A stretch of DNA of 64,000 nucleotides from Acidimicrobiales bacterium (GTDB lineage Bacteria; Actinomycetota; Acidimicrobiia; Acidimicrobiales; Aldehydirespiratoraceae). A program made the position numbers and the translations under genes. Each line of letters opens with the position of its first letter. The stretch's first letter is position 1. The stretch is from NCBI GenBank assembly GCA_022425325.1, contig JAKMFW010000032.1:26537-90536 (forward strand), in the 5' to 3' direction. The notes under the pieces were generated by a model that saw nothing but the letters and a program-made list of their open reading frames with translations, made no database searches and was not told the origin of the DNA. Shown one piece after another: positions 32,301 to 40,477 of this stretch.

Positions 32301-32410
32301 GACAGGGCGATGACGATGAACGCGGCGGCGAGCACGGCCAGGACGACTCGGCCTCGCCCACCGAACCGGGAGGAACGACCTCGCTGCGGCATCTCTTCTA
32401 CATTTCGCAT
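29393..32410 (-). CDS. UPF0182 family large membrane protein
   Basis: 1005 aa; about 7 N-terminal TM segments, GFYTDFLWFDSLDRTDVWGTVLGAKV..., MPVEDPLADAWMSAFPDLFTSFDDMPEALRDHLRYPQDLF, acidic Pro-rich tail. Confidence 0.92.
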   Translation of the reverse strand: MRNVEEMPQRGRSSRFGGRGRVVLAVLAAAFIVIALSLRGIAGFYTDFLWFDSLDRTDVWGTVLGAKVVLTLIFFGVFFALLWLNLFLADRSAPQTRVPGPEEELLARYHDLVAGRSRLVRAVVSFFFALLAAAGVQSQWEEWLLFVNRQDFGITDPQFGTDIGFYLFQLPFLTYVVDWAFAAFIIIFILTVIAHYLNGGIRMAATSGERTTASVKVHLSAILAVLAVIRAADYWLQRYELTVSQRGVVDGALYTDVNAQLPALYLLIAISLSAVVLLVFNLRQRGWTLPIIAVGLWAFVAIVMGGIYPAFVQRFQVEPNETSREVEFTQRNIDATREAFGLEPDADVTETAFAYTTDVTADELRENATTVRNTRVLDPVVTHPTFERFEALRDFYRFEGAVVDVGATFAPSLDTDRYLINGELTQVVLGTRELNLADLSWEREHVRLTHGYGLALAGANATTPEGSPRFLAGGLPVETDPALALQLDQPQIYHGEGLGGYALVGTTVDEIDYVDSATNQDVPVRYDGDSGVGMGSFIRRAAFAMRFGQIEPLISNFVSDDTRVIYVRDVHDRVEALAPFLRFDADAYPVVFDGRIHYVIDAYTTSDRYPYSQRSENGRLFDGGLAGGSFNYVRNSVKAVVDAYNGDVAFYRMPVEDPLADAWMSAFPDLFTSFDDMPEALRDHLRYPQDLFRVQTNMWARYQVSDPESLIIGTERWDVAQNPGRQVRVAAGTETTVGEDGLLVTREERVNPYYALMELPGEDEPSFVTLRSFVPYDENDDRRELEAFMVGETRPDGTSRLVSYEITSPDAPGPVLVASAIAQDEAISSELSLLNRDGSTVEFGDLLMLPIGDSILWVRPLYVAAEGDASVPTLQRVIATVGEGERITIASNLTEALNQLFDGEDFSDLLGAVADPDPEPAPEPDDGPEPGDDETPPVPSTAAEVLAEVASLYDQRQEALTSSPPDEIRAAELLARIGELLATVEELDVEPEPAPEPTDSDEVDA

Positions 32411-32532
32411 AGTCGGACGATTCTACCGGTCGCCCAGAAGGAGGCCTTGTCGGCGCTCAGGTCATCGATCGACGTAACCAGATCCGAACAGATTCACGGC
32501 TCGACGACCCGTCGCTCCGCACCGTTCGCGGT

Positions 32533-34134
32533 CTACTCGCCGGCCGGACCGATCACTGCTGACACCGCCGCAGCGGCCGCCATCGGCAGACGACGCGATC
32601 GAGACTCGCGGTAGAGCCCTCGCACCGTGTCGGACAGCTCATCGGCATCGTCAGTACGTTCGGCGACCTCGAGCAACCGGCTGCGCACTGGGTCGAGTGC
32701 AACCGTGCGTAGCTGCTCGTATCCCGCCTGTCGGGAGCTGGCATCGCCACCCACCGCCTCGAGGATCTCGTCGAACGCTGCGTCGATCGCCGACTCGTAC
32801 GGCGCAGCGTGGGCGTCGGCATCAGCCACGACAACAGCGATGGCGTCCGAGCCGCTCCGCCGGACGCCGTCGAGAAGGGTGCTCTGCTCTTCCACCAGGA
32901 CCTTCTTGAGGGCTCGCGTTGCGACACTCTCGGCCCGTGCTCGCAGCGCCTGGTTCGGGTCGGTCGACACGGCGGCTTCCTGCTCGGCCTCGGGCTCCGG
33001 CTCGGATTCAGCGTCGGGCGGAGCCGCTTCCTCGGACTCGACTTCCGGGTCGTCGTTGCTGTCGCCACGCAGGCGAGCGAACAGGTCATCGACCGCATCC
33101 CCGGTGGCCGCTGGTTCGTCGACCTCGGGTTCGTCGGCCTCGGGGGCATCGACCTCAGGTTCAGAGGGCTCGGACTCGGTCGCCTCGGCAGGCGGCGGGT
33201 CGTCAGGCTCCGACGGTTCGTCATGCTCGTCGTCGACGCCTTCATCGCCGTCGGCGTCTTCGCTGGCAGCAGATTCGGCCTCGTTGCTGGGCTCGAGCGC
33301 CTTGTCGACGTGCGTCAGCGCTTCCATCTCGGCCGTGACGAACGCCGGATCAGGCTCATCATCGAGATCGCCAGCAGAACCAGGAGCAGCGATCCCATCG
33401 ACCAGCGGATGCCCGACCAACCGGGCCGCCTCGATCTCGGCCTCCATGGTCTCCACTGTCGGCGTGGGCTCGTTCGCGATCCACAAGCCGGCGCGTTCCG
33501 CCGCAGCGCGTGCCTCGGGAACCGAATCGACGAGATCCTTCATTGCTGCATCAAGAGACTGCTGGGCGATCGTCAACGACTCGAGCAGCCGGTCGCGGCC
33601 CGCTCGGAGCTGCTCCACCTGGGCTCGGCCCGTCTGCCGCTTGCGAGCCAGGTCGCTCAGCATCCGCTCGCGCACCGCCTGCGCCTCATTGACCATGTCG
33701 CGACCTCGCTGGCGGCCCTCCTCGGCGACCTCCTCGGCGTCACGCTCCGCCGCAGCGAGGGTCTCTTCACGGGCGGCGATGGCCTCCGCTCGGGTCGTGT
33801 CGGCGGCAGCGAGCGCCTCGGCCCGGATTGCCTCGGCCTCTCGTTCGGCCCGTTCGGCCCGTTCGGCGGCGGCAGCGTGCGCCGCCTCGAGTACCTGGGT
33901 CGCCTCGGCGCCGAGCGCTTCGGCAACCCGATGAGCCTCCAGCGGCTCCGAGAGCACGGCTTCGACCTCGGCGACCCGGGCTGCCAGCACATCGCGCTCG
34001 CGACGAAGGTCTCGGATGACCGCTGCAGCATGCTGCAGCGTCCGCTGCACTGGCAGCGGGTCGAATCCGCGTCGAACCAACTCGAACGAGGCCTGGTCGA
34101 GCTCGCTGGGATCGAGGGATGCACCATCGGTCAT
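32533..34134 (-). CDS. DivIVA-like coiled-coil protein with acidic linker and distinct C-terminal domain
   Basis: N-terminus DQASFELVRRGFDPLPVQRTLQHAAAVIRDLRRERDVL resembles a DivIVA domain; long Ala/Glu/Arg coiled coil; about 130-aa acidic linker. An alternative ATG lies at 34140. Confidence 0.65.
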   Translation of the reverse strand: MTDGASLDPSELDQASFELVRRGFDPLPVQRTLQHAAAVIRDLRRERDVLAARVAEVEAVLSEPLEAHRVAEALGAEATQVLEAAHAAAAERAERAEREAEAIRAEALAAADTTRAEAIAAREETLAAAERDAEEVAEEGRQRGRDMVNEAQAVRERMLSDLARKRQTGRAQVEQLRAGRDRLLESLTIAQQSLDAAMKDLVDSVPEARAAAERAGLWIANEPTPTVETMEAEIEAARLVGHPLVDGIAAPGSAGDLDDEPDPAFVTAEMEALTHVDKALEPSNEAESAASEDADGDEGVDDEHDEPSEPDDPPPAEATESEPSEPEVDAPEADEPEVDEPAATGDAVDDLFARLRGDSNDDPEVESEEAAPPDAESEPEPEAEQEAAVSTDPNQALRARAESVATRALKKVLVEEQSTLLDGVRRSGSDAIAVVVADADAHAAPYESAIDAAFDEILEAVGGDASSRQAGYEQLRTVALDPVRSRLLEVAERTDDADELSDTVRGLYRESRSRRLPMAAAAAVSAVIGPAGE

Positions 34135-34191
34135 GGCCATGATCGTAGAAGTGCATCGCAGAGCGTTGCGGTATCCCCCAACGCAAGCGGG

Positions 34192-35346
34192 TCAGTTCAC
34201 CGTGAAACCGTCGATCTGAAGCGCCAGGTCGCTGACGTCGCCACCAAGGCCGGCAAGCACCGCGATCGCCTCGTCGAGGGTGGCGACCCCTTCGATTCGG
34301 AGGCGCTCCGTGGTCGACTCGGCCTCGGCGATGGCATCGACGGGCACGATGAAAACCTCGGCACCGGCATCCTCGGCAGCACGCGCCTTCTGAGCGACAC
34401 CACCGACATCGCCAACCGAGCCACCGGCAGAGATCGTGCCGGTGACGGCAACCTTGCCACCCCCGGTGAGTTCCCCTTCGGTCAGCAGGTCGATGATCGT
34501 CAGGGTGAATGCCAACCCGGCCGACGGGCCACCGATCGAGCCGGAATCGATGTCGAGTTCGAACGGCAGATCCGCATCGACCGCCCGCACGGTGACATCC
34601 ATGATCCCGATGAAGCCGCCCGCCCGGCCCTCCGGATGGGCACCGAGCGTGACCGACTGGGTTCGGAGCTCGCCCGTGTCAACATCCTCGAGCGTGATCT
34701 GGACCTCGGTTCCCGGGTCGGTCGCCGACAGGAACTCGAGCAGGGATTCGAGGCCGGTGATGAGGTCGTCGTCGACCGCCACGATGATCTCGCCGACCTG
34801 CAGCAACCCGTCGACCGGGCCCTCCTCGACCACACCGTTGAACCCGACCCCGCTCTCGACGACGGCCTCGACGCCGAGATATTCGAGCGCGGCGACAACC
34901 GCAGACTCTTTCGACACCGCCATCAACTCGAGATTGCGCTCGCGCTGCTCTGCCGTGGTGCGGGTACCGAAGACTTGTTCTCGGGTGCGCAGTTCGACGG
35001 CGTCGTCGGAGTTCGCACGAACCCAGTCGGCGATGGTGACCTGATCATCGACCGCCACCGTCGTGAACAAGATCTCGCCCTCGGGCTCGAAAATCTCGAT
35101 GTCGGACGCCTGGACACGGTCGTCAGTGGGCCGTGCCGATCCCGGCTTCAGGGCCACAGCACCGTCGTCGACGACCGAGTTCCCGGGAAGGATCCGACCC
35201 ACCCACTGAGCAGGCACGGTGTAGAAGCTCGCCACGCCGGCGAGCAGCACGGAGACCAGCACGAGCACGACGACGCTGAACCGATCGCGGTACCAGGCGC
35301 GTGGGGCGACAGCCGCCACCGGGGATCCCGGGGGTGGCGGTAACAT
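34192..35346 (-). CDS. YlbL/Lon-like PDZ-containing serine protease
   Basis: N-terminal TM, PDZ-like segment GVGFNGVVEEGPVDGLLQVGEIIVAVDD, Ser motif SGSIGGPSAGLAF, Lys motif GGVAQKARAAEDAGA. Confidence 0.88.
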   Translation of the reverse strand: MLPPPPGSPVAAVAPRAWYRDRFSVVVLVLVSVLLAGVASFYTVPAQWVGRILPGNSVVDDGAVALKPGSARPTDDRVQASDIEIFEPEGEILFTTVAVDDQVTIADWVRANSDDAVELRTREQVFGTRTTAEQRERNLELMAVSKESAVVAALEYLGVEAVVESGVGFNGVVEEGPVDGLLQVGEIIVAVDDDLITGLESLLEFLSATDPGTEVQITLEDVDTGELRTQSVTLGAHPEGRAGGFIGIMDVTVRAVDADLPFELDIDSGSIGGPSAGLAFTLTIIDLLTEGELTGGGKVAVTGTISAGGSVGDVGGVAQKARAAEDAGAEVFIVPVDAIAEAESTTERLRIEGVATLDEAIAVLAGLGGDVSDLALQIDGFTVN

Positions 35347-35356
35347 CGCCCCCGTC

Positions 35357-35755
35357 GTGTCCTCCACCGTCATGATCTTCGTGCTCGTCCTTGTGGCGGG
35401 AATCCTGGGCACCGGCCTTCGGCCACCCACATCGATGCAGCCTGCCATGGTGCGGGCGGCAAACGGCAGCGAGCAGCTGAGGCGCCGGGTGGGGACGTCG
35501 ATGCTCGGCGTCGTGCCCGTCGACGACGAGGACGACACGAACATCATCATGGACAGCCTGCGAGCGATAGGCCTCGTCCGGCGCCGCGTCGATCGGCCCA
35601 TCGTCGGCCGAAAGGCGTACGTGCGCTGGTGGGAGCGGATTCGAGCGATCATCGTGCTCGCCGCCTTGGTGGCCGGTCTGGGCATCGCGCTGGCCGCTCT
35701 CGTCGGCATCACCGTGCTCGGACTGGGATTCCTGCTCGAACGGGCGATCAGCTGA
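35357..35755 (+). CDS. Hypothetical membrane protein (132 aa)
   Basis: TM at both ends, DDEDDTNIIMDSL centre; no family recognised. Confidence 0.45.
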   Translation: MSSTVMIFVLVLVAGILGTGLRPPTSMQPAMVRAANGSEQLRRRVGTSMLGVVPVDDEDDTNIIMDSLRAIGLVRRRVDRPIVGRKAYVRWWERIRAIIVLAALVAGLGIALAALVGITVLGLGFLLERAIS

Positions 35756-35790
35756 CCGTCGGCCCGCACCGGTCCCGTTAGGGTCAGTCA

Positions 35791-36396
35791 ATGCACGACG
35801 AGGTCATGGCCCGACGCCGAGCCGCCGCCCAAGCGGGTTTCCTCGACGATCCGGACACGGCACTCGCCGCCCTCGATGACGGCGATGCGTCGGTCCGTAT
35901 CGCTGGCCTTCGCAGTGCCGACCGACTCGGCATGCTCGATCCCGACCGGCTTGTCACCCTGCTCGCCGACCCGGAGCCTGCGGTGCGCATCGCCGCACTC
36001 GATGTCGCTGCCCACCGGCACGAACCCGACATCGTCGGGCTGCTCGACGACCCCGAGCCCGCCGTCGTGGAGATGGCTGCGTGGGCGTGCGGCGAGCGAG
36101 ACAGCGACCCTCGACCCCCCACATCCCGACTCGCCCAACTCGCAACCGGGCACGACGATCCGCTCGTGCGGGAGGCCGCCGTCGCAGCGATCGGTGCGAT
36201 CGGTGACGAACTCGGGCTGCCCGCCGTGCTGGAGGCGACCACCGACAAACCCGCCGTGCGACGTCGGGCCGTGCTCGCCCTCGCCGCCTTCGAGGGCCCC
36301 GAGGTCGACGCGGCATGGGAGCGGGCACGTACCGACCGCGACCGACAAGTGCGCGACGCCGTCGACGAGTTGTTGGGCCCAGCCGACGGGGCCTGA
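35791..36396 (+). CDS. HEAT-repeat protein
   Basis: Repeated DPEPAVRIAALDVAAHRHEPDIVGLLDDPEPAVVEMAAWACGE pattern. Confidence 0.8.
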   Translation: MHDEVMARRRAAAQAGFLDDPDTALAALDDGDASVRIAGLRSADRLGMLDPDRLVTLLADPEPAVRIAALDVAAHRHEPDIVGLLDDPEPAVVEMAAWACGERDSDPRPPTSRLAQLATGHDDPLVREAAVAAIGAIGDELGLPAVLEATTDKPAVRRRAVLALAAFEGPEVDAAWERARTDRDRQVRDAVDELLGPADGA

Positions 36397-36399
36397 GAC

Positions 36400-37425
36400 T
36401 CAGCGACGCCCGCGGCCGCCGCCGCCTGCGTCGTCCATGAACATCGCCTGCACCGACTCGTAGTGTTCGATGACCTTGCCGGCACCGAGCACCACCGACT
36501 CGAGCGGCGAATGGACCCGGCGCACGGGTACGTCGGATTCGGCGGTGAGGCGCAGATCCATGCCTTTCAGCATTCCGCCACCACCGACCAGGTGCACGCC
36601 CTGCACGATGAGATCCTGTGCGAGCTCCGGCGGAGCCTGGGCGAGACAGCTCACGACCGAATCCACCATCGCCGTAACGGGTTCCTCGATGGCAACCCGG
36701 ATCTCGTCGGGCGTGAGCACCACCGTCTTGGGCAGGCCACTCATGAGCTCACGGCCGCGGACCTCGGCACTGACCTCGTCGGCGGTCGGATAGGCCGACC
36801 CCAGCACGATCTTGATCTCCTCGGCGGTGCGCTCACCGACCGCGATGCCGTACTCGCGGCGGACGTACCCCTGAATGGCGTTGTCGATGTCGAACGAGCC
36901 GACTCGGACCGCTTCGAGCGCAACGACGCCGCCGAGCGAGATGAGGGCGCTCTCGGTGGTGCCGCCCCCGATGTCGACCACCATGTTGCCGATCGGTTCG
37001 TTGATCGGCAGATCAGCACCGATCGCAGCGGCAACGGGCTGCTCGATGAGGCGGGCATCCGCAGCGCCGGCGCGGCGCGCCGCCTCGGTCACGGCTCGAC
37101 GTTCGACGGCGGTGATCGCCGACGGCACACAGATCACGACCCGCGGCCGATTGAGTCGGCTCACCCCGACCCGCTGCAACAGCAGCCGGATCATGCGCTG
37201 GGTGACCTCAAAGTCGGTGATCGCCCCCTTGCGCAGCGGCCGCACCGCCACGATGTAGGACGGGGTACGGCCGATCATCTGCCACGCCTCGTGACCCATC
37301 GCCAGAACCTCACCGGACCGACTGTTGAGCGCGATCACCGAAGGCTCGTTCAAGACGATGCCCTCCCCTCGTGCGTACACCAGCGTGTTGGCGGTGCCGA
37401 GATCGATCGCAAGGTCGCGTGCCAG
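36400..37425 (-). CDS. mreB: Rod shape-determining protein MreB, apparently initiated at CTG
   Basis: [CTG]ARDLAIDLGTANTLVYARGEGIVLNEPSVIALNSRSGEVLAMG...VVDIGGGTTESALISLGGVV...; the phosphate-1 motif is upstream of the first GTG. Confidence 0.9.
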   Translation of the reverse strand: MARDLAIDLGTANTLVYARGEGIVLNEPSVIALNSRSGEVLAMGHEAWQMIGRTPSYIVAVRPLRKGAITDFEVTQRMIRLLLQRVGVSRLNRPRVVICVPSAITAVERRAVTEAARRAGAADARLIEQPVAAAIGADLPINEPIGNMVVDIGGGTTESALISLGGVVALEAVRVGSFDIDNAIQGYVRREYGIAVGERTAEEIKIVLGSAYPTADEVSAEVRGRELMSGLPKTVVLTPDEIRVAIEEPVTAMVDSVVSCLAQAPPELAQDLIVQGVHLVGGGGMLKGMDLRLTAESDVPVRRVHSPLESVVLGAGKVIEHYESVQAMFMDDAGGGGRGRR

Positions 37426-37427
37426 GG

Positions 37428-37637
37428 TCAGGTCTCCTCAACTGGTGCGTCGTCGAGACGCACGATACCGCTCGGCTGCGGGTGGGGTCGCGACCGCTCG
37501 TCCGGAGCGAGGGCCCGGAGCTGCTCCTGGAAGCCCGCTTCGACAGGACGACGGCGGCGAGACCACAGCCACAACAGCACAGATCCGAGCGCTGCGGCGA
37601 GGAAGGGCAAGACGAGGAAGACGACGGCGTCGCTCAC
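37428..37637 (-). CDS. Small single-TM hypothetical protein upstream of mreB
   Basis: VSDAVVFLVLPFLAAALGSVLLWLWSRRRRPVEAGFQEQLRAL; GTG overlaps the moaE stop; SD-like GGAG near its 3' end precedes mreB. Confidence 0.6.
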   Translation of the reverse strand: MSDAVVFLVLPFLAAALGSVLLWLWSRRRRPVEAGFQEQLRALAPDERSRPHPQPSGIVRLDDAPVEET

Positions 37638-38113
37638 GACTCCCGCTCCGGTGCGACGTCGGTGATGTGCTGAGACTCGAGGCCCCACGACTCGCCGGCG
37701 GACCAGCGCTCACGCTTCCAGATCGGCACGGTCGCCTTGAGGGTGTCGATACCGAACCGGGCCGCCTCGAACGCCGCAGGCCGATGGGGGGCGGACGCAA
37801 CGACGATGACTGACGATTCACCGATGGCGACCGGGCCGATCCGGTGAATCAACACCACGCGTCCGAGGTCGTGCCAGCGGCTCCGCATCTCGGCAGCAAT
37901 GTCGGCGAGACGAGGCACGACGTGCTCCTCGTAGGCCTCGTAATCGAGCAACTCGACGCCCTCACGGCCGGGTGCATGGTCGCGAGCCGTGCCACTGAAC
38001 AGCACGATTGCGCCACAGCGGGGAAGGACGGCCCAATCGGCTGCGGTGCCGACGGGCAGGGGCTCCTCGGTGAGAGCGAGCCAGTCGTCGCCGTCGAGGG
38101 GCGGGGTGAGCAT
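37634..38113 (-). CDS. moaE: Molybdopterin synthase catalytic subunit-like
   Basis: CGAIVLFSGTARDHAPGREGVELLDYEAYEE..., RVVLIHRIGPVAIGESSVIVVASAPHRPAAFEAARFGIDTLKATVPIWKRE. Confidence 0.9.
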   Translation of the reverse strand: MLTPPLDGDDWLALTEEPLPVGTAADWAVLPRCGAIVLFSGTARDHAPGREGVELLDYEAYEEHVVPRLADIAAEMRSRWHDLGRVVLIHRIGPVAIGESSVIVVASAPHRPAAFEAARFGIDTLKATVPIWKRERWSAGESWGLESQHITDVAPERES

Positions 38114-38207
38114 CACGACATCGTAGGAGCACTGACGCAGCTGCCCACCGACCGACCGAGGTGACTCCCGCAGGGATCCGGTGCCGACGCTGGCGTGACC
38201 GAGGTGC

Positions 38208-39284
38208 CTACTTCCGACGGAGCCGGCGGAGCACGAGCACGGCGCCGACAGCGAAACCGATCGCAAGCGCAGCGGCGGCAGCGAGCGCGAGTTCCTGGCG
38301 GCGGCGAGCAGGCAGCTGCTCGAGTGGGCTCGGCTCGTGAGACACGACCCACGCTTCCTCGTTCGAGTAGTCGGCCTCCCATCCGAGCGCCCGGATGCGG
38401 TCGTTGGCGACCACCCAGGAGTGGGACGTGTAGGGCACGATGCCGGGCGGAATGGGAGCCAACCCCGACCGTTGCCGGACTGCAGCCACGGCTCGAGCGG
38501 CCCACGCCGGAACCCGCACGCGAGCCTGCGGGCCTTCGAGGTCGGCGAGCGCGTCGGGCGGGATCCAGCTGTCGGGTGCGACGTTGGCCACCCCGTCGAA
38601 ACGGGTCTCGATGGCGGCGACCACCGCCGCGGCCAGATCGTCGACGTGGAGGTACTGGACCGGTGGATCGCCATCGGCGGCAATGCCGACGCGGGCGGTG
38701 TGGAGCACCTGCGCGAGCCGCCCGAGCGTGTCGTCGGTGACGACGGCGGTGGGACGGAGAATGCTGACGGCAGCCTCACGGCCCGAGCCCCATTCGAGGA
38801 CGGCCCGCTCCACGGCGGCTCGGGTGATGGCCCACGGGAAGTCGAGGTTGGGCCGAACGTCGGCGTCCTCAGTCAACGGCACCGGGTTGTCGACCCAGGC
38901 GCCGTAGACCATCGCAGTGGAGAGCACGCACACGTGGCTCACACCGACCTCGGCGGCAGCGTCGAGCACCCGGGACACGATCGCCAGTTCAAGTTCGTCG
39001 GCCGACGGGTCGTCAACGTCGGGCGTGACCGCCGTGGCGAGATGCACGATCGACGTCGCTCCGGCGAACACCGACGTCAGATCGTCGGAGGCAAGGTCGA
39101 CCCGCTTCACGTCGAGGCCGGGCTGCGCGTCGACGGTGGCTTTGTCGACGGCCCGCACATCGATCCCTTCGCGGTCGTGGACGAGGCGGCGCACGACGCG
39201 CGATCCCACCGCACCGGCCGCACCGGTGACCACCACCACGGCGTGCTCGTTCGGGTTGTCCTCGAGGCGACTTCGGGAATCCAC
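38208..39284 (-). CDS. NAD-dependent epimerase/dehydratase (SDR-like)
   Basis: VVVTGAAGAVGSRVVRRLVHD...STAMVYGAW...; C-terminal TM. Confidence 0.85.
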   Translation of the reverse strand: MDSRSRLEDNPNEHAVVVVTGAAGAVGSRVVRRLVHDREGIDVRAVDKATVDAQPGLDVKRVDLASDDLTSVFAGATSIVHLATAVTPDVDDPSADELELAIVSRVLDAAAEVGVSHVCVLSTAMVYGAWVDNPVPLTEDADVRPNLDFPWAITRAAVERAVLEWGSGREAAVSILRPTAVVTDDTLGRLAQVLHTARVGIAADGDPPVQYLHVDDLAAAVVAAIETRFDGVANVAPDSWIPPDALADLEGPQARVRVPAWAARAVAAVRQRSGLAPIPPGIVPYTSHSWVVANDRIRALGWEADYSNEEAWVVSHEPSPLEQLPARRRQELALAAAAALAIGFAVGAVLVLRRLRRK

Positions 39285-39301
39285 GCCCCTACGATGCCGT
39301 C

Positions 39302-40477
39302 ATGAGCGACGGCAATCCACCCGACGACATGTTCGGAGGTCTGCCGTTCATGGCCGACCTCATGAAGTTGTTGCAGGGCCAGACCTCCGGCAGCAACGAC
39401 ACGGCGCGCCAACTGGCCCACACGATCGCCAACGACGGACAAAGCGAACCCAACATCGATCCGGCCGACCGCATCGCCGTCGAGCAGCTCATTCGGGTCG
39501 CCGAGCTCCAGGTGGCATCTCTCACCGAACTCTCCACCGGCCCGATCACGGTCGAGGTCGGGAACCGGTCACAGTGGGCCGACCGCACGATCACCGACTA
39601 CCGCCCACTCTTCGAAACCCTCTCCGACTCGATGAGTCAGGGGCTCCAGCTACCCGACGATCTCCCCACCGGCGATCCGATGGCGGCGATGATGGCGAAC
39701 CTCACCCAGATGATGGGACCGATGATGCTCGGCATGACCACCGGCTCGATGGTCGGCCACCTCGCCCGTCGGGCACTCGGCGGTTTCGACCTGCCGGTCC
39801 CCCGAGCCGCCGACACGCCGATTCTCGTGCTGTTACGCAATGTCGACGAATTCGGTGATGCCTGGTCACTCGATCGCGACGACCTCCGGTTGTGGGTGTG
39901 TCTCCACGAAGTCGCCCACCAGGCGGTGCTCAACGTTCCGCACGTCCGCGAGCGACTCACCGATCTGCTCCAACGCCACGCTGCTGCGTTCGAGTCCGAT
40001 CCTGCTCGCATCACCGACCAACTCGGGGGGTTCGACCCGATGGCGGGGCCAGAGGCGCTGGCCGACATGCAGAACTCCCTCAGTAACCCCGAACTCGTCC
40101 TCGGGGCGGTCCGCTCCCCCGCCCAAGAGGCCATCCAACCCGAGCTCACTGCGCTCGTCGCCGCCATGACCGGCTACATCGACTGGGTGATGGACTCGAT
40201 TGGCGAGTCACTGATCGGCTCCTACGGGATGGTCACCGAGGCGCTTCGGCGACGTCGGGTCGAGGCCGATGCCAGCGATCGGTTCGTCGAACGAATCCTG
40301 GGCCTCGAGCTCGATGCAGAGCAGTACGACCGCGGCACGGCCTTCGCCGGCGGTGTCGTCGAGCGCACCGGCGCCGAAGGACTGCGGCGCCTCTTCGATG
40401 GTCCCGCGCACCTGCCGACCCCCAACGAGGTCGACGCCCCGGGCCTTTGGCTGGCCCGGATCGATCTACCGACCTGA
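39302..40477 (+). CDS. Zinc-dependent metalloprotease (DUF2342-like)
   Basis: LWVCLHEVAHQAVL Zn motif; overall pattern of the actinobacterial family annotated as F420-biosynthesis-associated. Confidence 0.8.
   Translation: MSDGNPPDDMFGGLPFMADLMKLLQGQTSGSNDTARQLAHTIANDGQSEPNIDPADRIAVEQLIRVAELQVASLTELSTGPITVEVGNRSQWADRTITDYRPLFETLSDSMSQGLQLPDDLPTGDPMAAMMANLTQMMGPMMLGMTTGSMVGHLARRALGGFDLPVPRAADTPILVLLRNVDEFGDAWSLDRDDLRLWVCLHEVAHQAVLNVPHVRERLTDLLQRHAAAFESDPARITDQLGGFDPMAGPEALADMQNSLSNPELVLGAVRSPAQEAIQPELTALVAAMTGYIDWVMDSIGESLIGSYGMVTEALRRRRVEADASDRFVERILGLELDAEQYDRGTAFAGGVVERTGAEGLRRLFDGPAHLPTPNEVDAPGLWLARIDLPT

Noticed and set aside
31061-32614. 517-aa plus-strand ORF inside UPF0182
   Set aside because: H/D/E/R-rich antisense translation opposite a well-defined UPF0182 gene.
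32809-35343. 844-aa plus-strand ORF
   Set aside because: Mirror of the DivIVA-like and YlbL-like minus-strand genes, which have protein-like sequence and promoters; the plus translation has no recognisable domain.
37378-37380. GTG as the mreB start, as in the ORF track
   Set aside because: Would remove AIDLGTANTLV, the essential phosphate-1 motif; the upstream frame is open and encodes it.
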